Positions 45,256 through 55,164 are shown, counted from the stretch's first letter. The stretch: 64,000 bases of DNA from Desulfogranum japonicum DSM 18378 (GCF_000429945.1 NZ_AUCV01000020.1:1-64000), one strand, 5' to 3'. The notes: a model not told the origin generated them from the sequence alone. Program-made: numbers and translations.

Positions 45256-46686
45256 TTAATCCTCAACCACGTGAGTTTTAAAAATTTCACGGTATCTTTG
45301 CCACTGCGAGGAATCGAATTGTCCTTCCTCATCCAGACAGCGGGCTGCACTATACCCCATAAACAAGGCATGATGGGTGTTATCATGGGCAAACACCCCC
45401 TGTCGACCGAAAGTCAGCAGACCATCCACGCCACCCAACCATTTGTCAAGCTGATCAAAATATTCATCATATCCGTTTGTATAAATGGGATAGGCCTGTG
45501 GCAGGCGTCTGGTAACGACCTCCAGAACAGTTGTCTGAATAGGTATTCCCGCAGCGGCAAGGCTCTCGCAGACCAGGGTCCCAAGCTCTTCATCACTCTG
45601 TGTCCAGACATCATCGTCTTTAGAACAAGGTAATTCTGCACAGAGTATGGTTTTCCCCTCAGGCTGAATGGATGCATTATAGTTTTTAGGTTCCGAGAGA
45701 CGTGAAATACCTATTGCTGTTTCAGGAAAATAATGAGCGTCATATTCCGTAAACTGATTCTGCTCCAGTATCAGGTAGACAAGAATCATTGATCGGTATG
45801 CAAGATTTTCTGCTGCCTCCAGGACTTTCATGGGAACAGATGGCATAAGCAACCTGGCAAGCACGGTAATGGGGATGGTTGACCAGACGTTATCTGTTTC
45901 TATGGTTTTCTCTTGACCATCTTGCAAAAAGGACACTGACCTGCTGGCACCCTGCATATTTACACTGGTAAGAGACGTGTTAAAATGAAACTGTACACCT
46001 GCCTGAACAGCAGCTTGATAATACGCCTCTGAAATTTGTCCGAACCCTTTAACGGGATAAAAAAACCGTCCACTACCCTCCGGCTTTAATCCTGGAATAG
46101 CGGCAAGTACTTTCCGAACTATCTTCGCGAGAGAACCTGCGGAAACTCTTCTATGAGCCTGAATTGCAGATAATGATTCCGGCTCTGTGCCCCATAACTT
46201 GCGTGCATAAGGAAAATAAAAATCCCTGCAAATTGTCCTGCCAAGTCCAGCCTGCAGTACAGACGCAAAAGTTTCTTTACCGCATCCAGAGTTATCGTTC
46301 CCCCCGGGAAATTGTTTCCGCAGAATATCTCCAAAAGTACCGATCGCAAAAGCTGGTGGGAGTTTAAGGGCAAGATCCAGGGGCTTAAGAGGAAAATGAA
46401 TCCATCGCCTTCGTAGACGGATACGCCCATGGCGAGGCCGATCAAGGAGATCAGCTTTGAGTAGAGATCGAATATCTCGTAACACCTCAGGATCACATGC
46501 CGGATGCAGCCTGTGGCTACCATAATCCAAGTGTATGCCATTCAGTTCAAAACTTCCTGCATTTCCTCCGACGTAACTGTTTTGCTCCAGAACGGTAACT
46601 TCTGCAGATTGCTGACGAGCTAACTGAAATGCCGCACCAAGACCAGCAGGTCCTGCACCTAAAATCGCCACACGTGGCTTACACAT
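45256..46686 (-). CDS. FAD-dependent amine-oxidase/protoporphyrinogen-oxidase-like protein
   Basis: About 476 residues. ATG 46686 has GGAG seven bases upstream; 25 residues upstream to 46761 are dismissed. The N-terminal FAD motif is [20 protein letters not shown] with [16 protein letters not shown], and the late motif is [19 protein letters not shown]. The fold is that of flavin amine oxidases, as in UDP-galactopyranose mutase-like and desaturase-like proteins. It is the last gene of a GT2/flippase-like/FAD set, so it may act on a lipid or sugar intermediate of that pathway. Reaction unknown. Confidence 0.78.
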   Translation of the reverse strand: MCKPRVAILGAGPAGLGAAFQLARQQSAEVTVLEQNSYVGGNAGSFELNGIHLDYGSHRLHPACDPEVLRDIRSLLKADLLDRPRHGRIRLRRRWIHFPLKPLDLALKLPPAFAIGTFGDILRKQFPGGNDNSGCGKETFASVLQAGLGRTICRDFYFPYARKLWGTEPESLSAIQAHRRVSAGSLAKIVRKVLAAIPGLKPEGSGRFFYPVKGFGQISEAYYQAAVQAGVQFHFNTSLTSVNMQGASRSVSFLQDGQEKTIETDNVWSTIPITVLARLLMPSVPMKVLEAAENLAYRSMILVYLILEQNQFTEYDAHYFPETAIGISRLSEPKNYNASIQPEGKTILCAELPCSKDDDVWTQSDEELGTLVCESLAAAGIPIQTTVLEVVTRRLPQAYPIYTNGYDEYFDQLDKWLGGVDGLLTFGRQGVFAHDNTHHALFMGYSAARCLDEEGQFDSSQWQRYREIFKTHVVED

Positions 46687-46859
46687 TAATATGCTCCATA
46701 GGTCGTTATTTTGTCGTTGTTCTGAACATGAATCCGTGAAGACGTTGCGCTCAGCCTGCAAGACAGATACGAACAGCGGCTCAACGGAACAACTCTGTAC
46801 CTCTCGCTCTCCAGGACGCTTACGGGTTCAGTTAATGAAAATGCCTGGTGTATCCACAT

Positions 46860-47861
46860 TCAGGCATCCTCATGCTTTTCTTTGGTTGCAACACCTAATT
46901 CTTGAGCGGTTGGTAACTGATGACTGGCTATAATATAATATATACCTCCGAGTCCCCCCCCACAGATTAAAACAGCTTGCCACATAAGCCCCAGGCTTAC
47001 AGCAGCCACCATACTGACGCCAAATTTTCCAAGGAAAATGGAAAGAGCTGCCTCTCGAACGCCAAGTCCTCCGAGACTGATAGGTAAAGTTGCCGTAAGT
47101 TTTGCCAGAGGCCAGGCTAAAAACCATACTGCCAGGGGCAGGTCCAGCCCGATATGCTTTGCCAGAAAAGCGTTGATCACCACAAACGTACCTTGTATCA
47201 AAAGAGCCAAGAATAGCCCAAGAATCGCCTTTTGGGGACGTAGAAACAATTGTCTGAGAATGGATCGAACACGCTCAATAATTGCCAATACTTTTGCTGG
47301 CGTACTGGAAGGGATTGGAACCACGACAAACAGAAGAACACCTATAAAAAGAGAGGCAAGGAGTATGCACACCCACAAGATTCTCCATCGATCTTCTACA
47401 CCTAAGCCAAGTGGAGAAAAAAGAGCCCCGAACATAATGAGCAAAGCCAGAGCAACCATGTCAAGAAAGCGATCAAGCAGGCTCCCCAAAACAACCGCTT
47501 CTTTCTCCATACTGTTTTGACGAATTGCCAGCCCAGCGCGAACCACGTCTCCCCCTGCAATTGAAGGTAAAAAAAGATTGGCAAAGAGACCAGCAAAATA
47601 ATAACGAACTGTGGGCAGGTACGAAAAACCACCTTGACCAATATTTATCAGCACATTCCATTTCGCAGCGCCGACCAGGTGACCTAAAATAAACACAGTC
47701 ACCACCAATCCCCAGAGAGTGAAAGAAATTTTTGAGAACGTCTGACCGAACTCTGCAATCGGTAACTGCGTAAACAACACACCCAAGATGAGTATGCTGG
47801 TCAAGGCCCTGGCCAATGGTTTCTGCCAGAGAGATTTGAACACCCCCAGAAGGTATTGCAT
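46860..47861 (-). CDS. UPF0104/LPG-synthase-TM flippase-like protein (second copy)
   Basis: A 333-residue protein with about eight membrane helices. It shows NLFLPSIAGGDVVRAGLAIRQ, VLGSLLDRFLDMVALALL and TLPISLGGLGVREAALSIF. These match the family of the copy at 32792 but the two differ widely in sequence, so they are not a recent duplication. It lies two bases after the GT2 gene at 47864 and probably moves the lipid-linked product of that enzyme (inference). Confidence 0.86.
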   Translation of the reverse strand: MQYLLGVFKSLWQKPLARALTSILILGVLFTQLPIAEFGQTFSKISFTLWGLVVTVFILGHLVGAAKWNVLINIGQGGFSYLPTVRYYFAGLFANLFLPSIAGGDVVRAGLAIRQNSMEKEAVVLGSLLDRFLDMVALALLIMFGALFSPLGLGVEDRWRILWVCILLASLFIGVLLFVVVPIPSSTPAKVLAIIERVRSILRQLFLRPQKAILGLFLALLIQGTFVVINAFLAKHIGLDLPLAVWFLAWPLAKLTATLPISLGGLGVREAALSIFLGKFGVSMVAAVSLGLMWQAVLICGGGLGGIYYIIASHQLPTAQELGVATKEKHEDA

Positions 47862-47863
47862 GC

Positions 47864-48742
47864 TTATTCCCTGTGCAAACTCATACCGACTTTGGCAATT
47901 TGATCGGAGAGAAGCCCCATTCCCCAGAAAAGAAAGGCTGCCAATAATCCCAGGACTGCTGTTTCAGACATATTTCCCAGAAAAAGGTCATAGATGAACT
48001 TCCCAAGGCCTGTCGCGAAAAATATCGCGCCAATAGGTAAAAACACTTTCAGGGGATTGAAATAAACGATTGTGCGAAGAATAAGGAGAAAAAAATAATA
48101 GGCATCTACTGGTTTAATTTTAGATTTTCCCACACGTTGGAAATAATCAATTGGGTGATAATGTACCAGGTAATCATTACATAGCATGGAAAGCGTAATG
48201 GTGGTGGTAAAAGAAAAACCCGATGGCAGAAGGTATTCAAAACGTTTCACCACTGATTTTTTCATGACCCGCAATCCGGAGTTGAGATCCGGAATGACCC
48301 GACCGGCCAGGTAACTCGCCAGAATACGCAAAAACCACTTGGCTGGTTTACGGATAGTGGGAATCTGTGCATTGGGCCCGACCCTGGCTCCTACGACCAT
48401 ATCGTAATCTGCTCCCAACTTCAGCATTGCAGGCAATGCCTCTGCTGGATATGTCCCATCGGCATCAGTGATGGCTATATGGTCATATTGGGCGGCATTA
48501 ATACCTGTTTTTAACGATGCTCCATATCCTCTGTTTCTAACATGCCTGAGAACCTGCACACCTGTACCAATAGCCTCTTCCGCCGTCCTGTCCTTTGAGC
48601 CATCGTCAACAACGATAATTTCATAAGTAATATCGCACACATCCAATACTTTCTTGAGATTCATGATCTCTTGCGCGACTGCGTTTTCCTCGTTATAGGC
48701 TGGAATTACCACAGATATTTCTTTTAAGCTGCTCTCTGGCAT
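47864..48742 (-). CDS. DPM1-like family 2 glycosyltransferase
   Basis: A 292-residue protein with GT-A motifs ISVVIPAYNEENAVAQEI, EIIVVDDGSKDRTAEEA, HVRNRGYGASLKTGI and the metal-binding ITDADGTYPAEALP. A C-terminal pair of membrane helices follows (FLPIGAIFFATGLGKF, LLAAFLFWGMGLLS). This is the layout of enzymes that put a sugar on a polyprenyl phosphate. AGGAG lies nine bases before the ATG. First gene of a three-gene operon to 45256. Confidence 0.88.
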   Translation of the reverse strand: MPESSLKEISVVIPAYNEENAVAQEIMNLKKVLDVCDITYEIIVVDDGSKDRTAEEAIGTGVQVLRHVRNRGYGASLKTGINAAQYDHIAITDADGTYPAEALPAMLKLGADYDMVVGARVGPNAQIPTIRKPAKWFLRILASYLAGRVIPDLNSGLRVMKKSVVKRFEYLLPSGFSFTTTITLSMLCNDYLVHYHPIDYFQRVGKSKIKPVDAYYFFLLILRTIVYFNPLKVFLPIGAIFFATGLGKFIYDLFLGNMSETAVLGLLAAFLFWGMGLLSDQIAKVGMSLHRE

Positions 48743-49425
48743 TGTGTATTACTCCTAAAAAATTAGAGTGAATATCCAAGATATTCTGGCTATCTATCAT
48801 ATACGCCAAACTGGAACATAAATCTTATCTCACTACATTATCCGATATCACATCGCATGGATAGTCGTGTCCAATGTCAGAAATTCGCAGAATTCCTCCA
48901 GCAAACGTTCCGTACAAGAACACATCCCGAAATAATAGAGGTTGTCACCTGAGGGTCCACAGGATCTGAGGCCAAGATAATCGGCCGGGAAGGTAAGTAA
49001 TCACCAAAATACAGCGCTAAAGGCTGCTCTACCAACGGTTCAAAACAAATGCCGTTGTACACACAACGGTTGCAGATGTTCTTTCACATGAAATGTGTGA
49101 CGATAATACTCTTGACAAAAAGCAATTGTCCACAAGAATTTGAATTGCAAGGTAGAAATCTGAATATACACGGAAGACTCAGTGGCGGAATACGGTATCG
49201 CAAACTATCCTGCGAAAAAAAGCGGAAGTTTGCAAATGAAGCACTAAACAAACATTCTCATCACCAGAAATAACTTATAAAATTAAATAGTTATCCAGCT
49301 CCTTAAACAAATCGTGAAATTTCTCCATAAAATCGCACTTGTGTGTTGTCAAAAACTGACATATTATACATTCAAAGATGACTTAATCAAAAAAACAACC
49401 AATATTAACTTAATACTACAAACAC
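48743..49425. other. Long gene-free gap, nothing identified
   Basis: About 680 bases upstream of two divergent genes. Short open stretches exist at 48877-49062 (minus) and 49049-49273 (plus) but they overlap each other, have no binding sites and show no family pattern. It probably holds promoters for both sides. No repeat copy recognised. Confidence 0.45.
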
Positions 49426-49689
49426 GTGCACACAGTAAAATTAGAACATAACCAGGCTGCACTCCTACTGACCCTTGATGAAAATGGTGAGATGGTCGTT
49501 GATGTCATTGGCCAGGACTACCCTTCTCTCTCAAAAGAAATATGTGAAATCATAGCCTTGAAGCTGATCAATGAAGCCGACTTCCAGGAAGAGATCCTGG
49601 CCTGGACTTCAGAAGCTTCAAGCGAAAGCAGCCCAGCCCGCAACACGTTGGACGCTGACACAATGCAAGAGCAACTTAAATGCACATAG
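49426..49689 (+). CDS. Small acidic protein of unknown function
   Basis: An 87-residue protein beginning at GTG 49426. It has a beta-strand-like start (TVKLEHNQAALLLTLDENGE) and a helical middle (LSKEICEIIALKLINEADFQEEI), then a polar tail. It is acidic and has no membrane segment or signal peptide. No Shine-Dalgarno is evident and the family is not recognised. It is convergent with the HdrA-MvhD gene. The regular amphipathic pattern supports a real gene more than chance, but this is not certain. Confidence 0.5.
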   Translation: MHTVKLEHNQAALLLTLDENGEMVVDVIGQDYPSLSKEICEIIALKLINEADFQEEILAWTSEASSESSPARNTLDADTMQEQLKCT

Positions 49690-49737
49690 GGTTTGTTTCT
49701 CCGGGCAGGAAGGATGCCGCAAGCTCATGCCATTCAA

Positions 49738-52161
49738 TCACAACACTTCTTCAGCTGTTGCCATGCCCAACATAGACTGCAATGCTTCTCTGGTGAGTGC
49801 AATCTCCTCTGAACTGACCGTTTTCCGGATACCTTCCATTTTTTGCATGGCTTCTTGAAAGCGAATGCCTTCTGCGGCACTGATCCATTCCAATTGAAGC
49901 CGCTCCTGCCGAACACCCAATTTTTCCATTTTCCGCCACATACGATGAATGCGTTTTTCCGTCCAGTGATTGGCATCAATGTAATGGCAGTCACTGAGGT
50001 GGCACCCTGATACCAAAATGGCGGGCACACCTAAGGCAAAAGCCTTCCATAGAAATTTTTCATCGACCCGGCCGGAACACATGGTTCTGATTAAGCGAGT
50101 GCTTGCCGGATATTCAAGCCTTGAAACCCCTGCAAAATCAGCACCTGCATACGAACACCAGTTACAGGCAAAAACCAGTACGCGCTCTTCCGCCCTATCC
50201 CCTAATACAGCTTCTATCTGTGCCTCTATCTGAGGGTCGGTGAAATGATGCATCTCTATGGCGTTTTCAGGGCATTCAGCCGAGCAAGTTCCGCAGCCGG
50301 AACAGGCTGCTGTGGTTACGTGAGCCCCGGATTTGGCTATTCTATCAACAGTAATTGCCTTATATGGACATACTTTTGCACACAATCCACAAGAAGAGCA
50401 CAGTTCAGGATTTACCTCAGCTGTAATACCTTCAACAGAAAGCATGCCTTTGCTCATTAATATACTGGCTCGCATGGCCGCTGCAGAGGCCTGGGTTACA
50501 CTATCCTTTACATCCTTGGGACCTTCACTGCATCCTGCAAAGAAGATTCCTCTGGTGGCGGCATCAACCGGTTGTAATTTAGGATGTGCTTCGAGAAAAA
50601 AACCATCTGGATTACGTTGCAGAGCTAGCATTTCCTGCAGGTGCTTCAGCCCAGATGGTGGTCTTACGCCTACTGCCAGAACCAACATTTCCAATTCATG
50701 ACGTTCAACAATCCTGGTTTCCGGATTTTCTACAAATACCGTTAGGTTCCCGTTGTCTGTATTTTCTTCAACGGTTCCTGGCAAACCACGTATGTACTGC
50801 ACTCCCATTCGTTTGGTCCGTCGATACTGGTCTTCAAAGCCCTTACCAAATGCTCTAATATCAATGTAAAACACTTTGACTTCAATATCAGGATAATGCT
50901 CTTTCAACATAAAAGCGCATTTGATTGTATTCATACAGCAGACATTGGAACAATATGAACTTCCCTTATGCAGAGATCTGGACCCCACACACTGAATAAA
51001 AGCAACCGATCGTGGTCGCTTACGATCGGTCATGCGCACCACTTCACCGCCTGTCGGTCCGCCTGCATTAATCAAGCGCTCGAATTCCATACTCGTCAGC
51101 ACATTGTCAAACCGCGTGTAGCCATACTCATCGAGCCGTGTCGGATCATAAATGTCCATCCCGGTTGCCATGATGATCGTACCGACTTCAAAAGATAACT
51201 CTTCATCACTCATGTGGAAATCAATACACTGCTTTTCACATTGATCGACACACTTACCGCATACAGTGGGATTCTGCCCCAGACACCTCTCCATCTCTAT
51301 GAGATAGGAAGAAGGAACAGCTTGGGGAAAAGGAGAATAAATGGCTCTTCTGGAAGATAAGCCTTGATCAAATTCGTCTGGTAGCACAACAGGACAAACC
51401 TTGGCACATTCACCACAGGCTGTACACATATCTTCATGCACATATCTGGCTTTCTTTAAAACCCTGACAGTAAAATTACCAACAAACCCCTTAATTTCTT
51501 TCACTTCACTCAATGTCAGTAAAGTGATATTTGGGTGACGTCCCACATCCGTCATCTTTGGACCCAATATACAGATAGAGCAGTCCATGGTTGGAAACGT
51601 CTTGTCCAAGGCCGCCATTATCCCACCAATGCTGGGTTTCTTTTCAACCAGAATGACTTTGGTGCCAGCGTTTGCCAAGTCCAATGCAGCCTGAATTCCT
51701 GCTACCCCTCCACCTACTACCAGAGTGGTGGGAGTCACTGCTATCTGGGCCTCGTGGCATTCCTGGAGTAAGCGGGTACGAGCCACAGATGCTCGTACAA
51801 GATCACATGCCTTCTGTGTAGCTCCCTGCTTATCATTACAGTGCACCCAGGAGCAGTGTTCCCTCAAATTAGCCATATCGAGGAGATATGGGTTTAATCC
51901 TGCCTCAGCCACACATTGCCGAAAGGTAGGCTCATGAAGTCTGGGAGAACAGGATGCCACAACCACCCGATTGAGTTTATGATCTGCAATATCCTGCTTT
52001 ATCTGATTCTGACCTGGCTCTGAGCAAGTATAAGCATTATGACGAGATAGCACGACATCAGGCAGAGTTGCCGCATATTCCGATACAGCACCACAGTCAA
52101 CCACCCCAGCTATATTCAACCCACAATGGCAAACATACACACCTATCCGCAAATCAGTCAT
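49738..52161 (-). CDS. HdrA-type flavoprotein fused to an MvhD-like domain (QmoB-like)
   Basis: About 807 residues. ATG 52161 is favoured over GTG 52179. The N-terminal HdrA domain starts RIGVYVCHCGLNIAGVVDC. FAD motif TTLVVGGGVAGIQAALDLA near 150; Fe-S ligands CTACGECAKVCP, CGKCVDQCEKQC, then CSSCGLCAKVCPYKAI and CSGCGTCSAECPENAI. After about 670 comes FACNWCSYAGADFAGVS and SGCHLSDCHY, the MvhD 2Fe-2S type. Such fusions (QmoB and related) handle electron bifurcation or transfer between thiols, ferredoxin and quinone or H2 partners. No qmoA/C, hdrBC or hydrogenase genes lie near, so it is an orphan here. Partner unknown. Confidence 0.9.
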   Translation of the reverse strand: MTDLRIGVYVCHCGLNIAGVVDCGAVSEYAATLPDVVLSRHNAYTCSEPGQNQIKQDIADHKLNRVVVASCSPRLHEPTFRQCVAEAGLNPYLLDMANLREHCSWVHCNDKQGATQKACDLVRASVARTRLLQECHEAQIAVTPTTLVVGGGVAGIQAALDLANAGTKVILVEKKPSIGGIMAALDKTFPTMDCSICILGPKMTDVGRHPNITLLTLSEVKEIKGFVGNFTVRVLKKARYVHEDMCTACGECAKVCPVVLPDEFDQGLSSRRAIYSPFPQAVPSSYLIEMERCLGQNPTVCGKCVDQCEKQCIDFHMSDEELSFEVGTIIMATGMDIYDPTRLDEYGYTRFDNVLTSMEFERLINAGGPTGGEVVRMTDRKRPRSVAFIQCVGSRSLHKGSSYCSNVCCMNTIKCAFMLKEHYPDIEVKVFYIDIRAFGKGFEDQYRRTKRMGVQYIRGLPGTVEENTDNGNLTVFVENPETRIVERHELEMLVLAVGVRPPSGLKHLQEMLALQRNPDGFFLEAHPKLQPVDAATRGIFFAGCSEGPKDVKDSVTQASAAAMRASILMSKGMLSVEGITAEVNPELCSSCGLCAKVCPYKAITVDRIAKSGAHVTTAACSGCGTCSAECPENAIEMHHFTDPQIEAQIEAVLGDRAEERVLVFACNWCSYAGADFAGVSRLEYPASTRLIRTMCSGRVDEKFLWKAFALGVPAILVSGCHLSDCHYIDANHWTEKRIHRMWRKMEKLGVRQERLQLEWISAAEGIRFQEAMQKMEGIRKTVSSEEIALTREALQSMLGMATAEEVL

Positions 52162-52607
52162 TTGTTTCTCTTGCATCACTCAGCTACCAGTTTTGTCTTC
52201 AATAGAATTATGTATCAGATAATAAAAACACAGTTTATTACCACAATGTTTTCAATGTGTCAAATAGGTAAAACCTATCACAAAATATATTACTATACGC
52301 AAACGGCAACTACTCATAAGAAAACGGGCAAACGTGACTCCCCCTGTATTTATAACTGGTTACAGGGTGCCTGAGATCTGCGCAAGCAGGCTGGTGCTGC
52401 GCATTGGATCATACGTAAACAGGGCTGATTGCGGAAAGATCAGGTACACTGTGAGCAATTATCTTCTATAAACGCAATGAAAAGCTCAAGCGGAAGGGCG
52501 CAAATTAAAAGACGTTTATGTTATTTCATCAGATATGCCGGAATGGTATACTTCACTCAAATCAGACGAACCTTACTCGTCCGCTCAGAATACGGACTGA
52601 ATGAATC
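52162..52607. other. Gap holding left arm of a 58-bp perfect inverted repeat
   Basis: About 450 bases between the divergent HdrA-MvhD and radical SAM genes. From 52331 to 52453 lies a family 2 repeat. The remainder is AT-rich without coding signal. Confidence 0.55.
52331..52453 (+). repeat. Dispersed repeat family 2, copy A (left arm around radical SAM gene)
   Basis: About 120 bases, beginning near ACGTGACTCCCCCTG and ending CAGGTACACTGTGAGCA. Bases 52379-52436 are an exact inverse match to 53686-53743 (58 of 58 by eye). A diverged direct copy lies at 55976-56106. No protein coding. Confidence 0.85.
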
Positions 52608-53657
52608 ATGACAACAGACAATATAGAAAAACAAATCAAAACAGGTTCTCTTGCCGGGGGAAAAACATACGCATTTAACGAGGAGCACGATCAAAAAACT
52701 CCCGCCCAGATGTGGTTTCAGAATAGCGTTGACGGCCTCACTCTTTTTATTGTTTTTTATACCCAAGCCTGCCGATGGTCGAGATGCATGGGATGTAATC
52801 TTCCAAGTAAATCTTCATATCACCATGTGGGATATAAAGATATTATTGCCCAGATTGACCATGTTTTCTCCCTGCCCGAGGTTCTCACAAAACGCCATGT
52901 AATCAGAAAGTTGATAATCAGCAACAATGGCTCCATTCTTGACCAGGATACTTTTTCATCCACAGCCCTGCTGTATCTAATGGCCAAAATAAACCTCAAC
53001 TTTACCAATCTGGATATTCTCACCTTGGAGACCAGGCCAGAATTTGTAGAGATTGAAGAACTTGAATTCCTCTCAAGAACCCTTGCCGAGGGAGATACTC
53101 CTACCCTGCTGGAACTGGGTATAGGCTTTGAGGCATTTGATGAAACAATCCGAAATGATACCTTCAACAAAGGGTTAACACTTGAAACCTTCGAAAGGTT
53201 TATTGGACAGGTGTCACCATTCAACTGCCGGGTGAAATGCTATTTTATGCAGAAACCCATACCCAATTTTTCTGATAGCGATGCTTTGGCTGATATTATC
53301 CATGCCATAGACTACCTGAATGACATGTCCATACGATATAATGTAAGAATCAACATGCACCTTAATCCCACCTATGCAGCATACGGTACGCCATTGGAAC
53401 AATCCTTTTACGAAGGCACGTTCGTGCCTCCAAAGCTGGTTGATGTGGTACAGGCAGTTCTATATGCAGAGGATTCCTCCCTCACCCTCTTTGTCGGATT
53501 GTTTGATGAAGGTCTGGCCGTGGAGGGAGGCTCTTTTATCCGCGAAGGCGATGAACATTTGATTAAGGCCCTTGAAACCTTCAATAGGACACAGAATTTT
53601 AAACAGTTACAACAAGCCGTTTCCCCACGTACCTTTTGCTCCAACACAACAGGGTAA
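52608..53657 (+). CDS. Radical SAM protein with CX4CX2C cluster motif (RaSEA/Elp3-like)
   Basis: A 349-residue protein. The cluster site reads ACRWSRCMGCNLPSKSS: Cys-X4-Cys-X2-Cys in place of the usual CX3CX2C. This, the KLIISNNGSILD stretch and the LTLETRPEFV motif recall the TIGR01210/RaSEA branch related to Elp3 (RaSEA works on archaeosine tRNA), but the acetyltransferase or other extra domains are missing. A true target is not known. ATG 52608 has no strong binding site. It lies alone between inverted repeat arms 1.25 kb apart and in front of a CNT transporter gene, so lateral transfer is possible. Confidence 0.75.
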   Translation: MTTDNIEKQIKTGSLAGGKTYAFNEEHDQKTPAQMWFQNSVDGLTLFIVFYTQACRWSRCMGCNLPSKSSYHHVGYKDIIAQIDHVFSLPEVLTKRHVIRKLIISNNGSILDQDTFSSTALLYLMAKINLNFTNLDILTLETRPEFVEIEELEFLSRTLAEGDTPTLLELGIGFEAFDETIRNDTFNKGLTLETFERFIGQVSPFNCRVKCYFMQKPIPNFSDSDALADIIHAIDYLNDMSIRYNVRINMHLNPTYAAYGTPLEQSFYEGTFVPPKLVDVVQAVLYAEDSSLTLFVGLFDEGLAVEGGSFIREGDEHLIKALETFNRTQNFKQLQQAVSPRTFCSNTTG

Positions 53658-53671
53658 AACGTACCTGTTCA

Positions 53672-53770
53672 CGGTGGCCCTGATATTCCGCAATCAGCCC
53701 TGTTTACGTATGATCCAATGCGCAGCACCAGCCTGCTTGCGCAAAGCTCAGACAGCCTGTAACCAGGTTC
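53672..53770 (-). repeat. Dispersed repeat family 2, copy B (right arm around radical SAM gene)
   Basis: About 100 bases on the opposite strand to copy A. Bases 53686-53743 are the exact reverse complement of 52379-52436. It lies between the radical SAM stop and the CNT gene. Confidence 0.85.
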
Positions 53771-53857
53771 AGATACATGGAAGTTGTCAAGTTGAGTTAC
53801 TTCAATTAGCTGATTATGATAAATGAGCAGAGTTATGGAAAGAGATAAGGAGAAGTT

Positions 53858-55096
53858 ATGATTCAGAGTCTTTTGGGCCTGCTTGCCTTTATTGCCATCG
53901 CTTTTCTACTGAGTGAAAACAAAAAAGGAGTCTCGGTAAAACTGATTGTGGCAGCCATGGGAATGCAACTCTTCCTGGGCCTCTTACTGCTGAAACTTAC
54001 ATGGGTGCGCCAGTTTTTTTTATACCTCAACGACCTGGTAATGGCCATATCCAGGGCTACGGGGGATGGTACAGCCCTGGTTTTCGGCTACCTTGGAGGC
54101 GGCCCCTTGCCTTTCACAGAATCATACCCCGGTGCGGCCTTCGTGTTGGCTTTTCAGTCCCTTCCGCTGGTACTGGTAATGAGTGCTCTTTCGGCTCTGT
54201 TGTTCTACTGGAAAATTATTCCGGCCATGGTGCATTTCTTCAGCATGATTCTTAAAAAGACGCTGGGGACAGGAGGAGCCGAAGGCATTGGCATTTCTGC
54301 AAATATTTTTCTAGGCATGGTGGAATCGCCCCTGTTGATAAAACCCTATCTTGCATCCATGACTCGGAGTGAACTTTTTACTCTGATGACCTGTGGCATG
54401 GCAACCATTGCCGGAACAGTCATGGTACTGTATGCAACTATTTTAAACGAAGCCATCCCGGAAATTCTGGGCCATATTCTGACCGCTTCAATTATCAGTG
54501 CCCCTGCGGCTGTGTTGATTTCCAAAATCATGCTGCCGGAAACCCAAAACGTAACAGAAGGAAAACTCTCTTTAAACCTGGAATACAAGAGCTCCATGGA
54601 TGCCATAACCAAAGGAACAGTCTCCGGCATCGAGCTTCTGTTAAGCATAGTGGCTATGATTATCGTGCTGGTTGCGTTGGTCAGCCTGCTCAATATGATC
54701 CTGACACTTCTGCCTCTGGTTCAGGACCAGGAATTGACCTTACAGCGTATTCTTGGATGGGTTATGGCTCCCATATCATGGCTTATGGGGATTCCCTGGA
54801 CCGAATCACTGACAACCGGCTCACTCATGGGGACCAAAACTGTTCTCAATGAGTTTATCGCATACCTGGATCTCAGCCGGATTCCTGAAGGAGACCTGAC
54901 AGAGCGCAGTCGCATCATTATATCCTATGCACTGTGCGGCTTTGCCAACCCCGGAAGCCTGGGAATCATGATAGGAGGGCTGGGAACCATGGCGCCGGAA
55001 AGACGAGACGAAATAGTTGCTCTGGGCTTTCGCTCCATTGTAGCGGGAACCCTTGCAACATGCATGACAGGGGCTGTCGCAGGAATATTTTTGTAA
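53858..55096 (+). CDS. CNT-family nucleoside transporter (NupC-like)
   Basis: A 412-residue membrane protein with about ten segments. It begins LLGLLAFIAIAFLLSENKK and has the CNT pattern GTGGAEGIGISANIFLGMVESPLLIKPYL, and later TKTVLNEFIAYLDLS and CGFANPGSLGIMIGGLGTMAPER. It imports nucleosides by sodium or proton symport. AAGGAG lies five bases before the ATG. It stands alone after the radical SAM gene and may have its own promoter. Confidence 0.95.
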   Translation: MIQSLLGLLAFIAIAFLLSENKKGVSVKLIVAAMGMQLFLGLLLLKLTWVRQFFLYLNDLVMAISRATGDGTALVFGYLGGGPLPFTESYPGAAFVLAFQSLPLVLVMSALSALLFYWKIIPAMVHFFSMILKKTLGTGGAEGIGISANIFLGMVESPLLIKPYLASMTRSELFTLMTCGMATIAGTVMVLYATILNEAIPEILGHILTASIISAPAAVLISKIMLPETQNVTEGKLSLNLEYKSSMDAITKGTVSGIELLLSIVAMIIVLVALVSLLNMILTLLPLVQDQELTLQRILGWVMAPISWLMGIPWTESLTTGSLMGTKTVLNEFIAYLDLSRIPEGDLTERSRIIISYALCGFANPGSLGIMIGGLGTMAPERRDEIVALGFRSIVAGTLATCMTGAVAGIFL

Positions 55097-55164
55097 CACT
55101 TATCGATACTGCTCACAGTGCTTCTGATTTTTTTCGTGATCAACCTGTGTGCGTTCAAACACAC

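Noticed and set aside
48877-49062. Small minus-strand frame in a gene-free gap
   Set aside because: No binding site, odd composition, overlapped by another equally weak frame.
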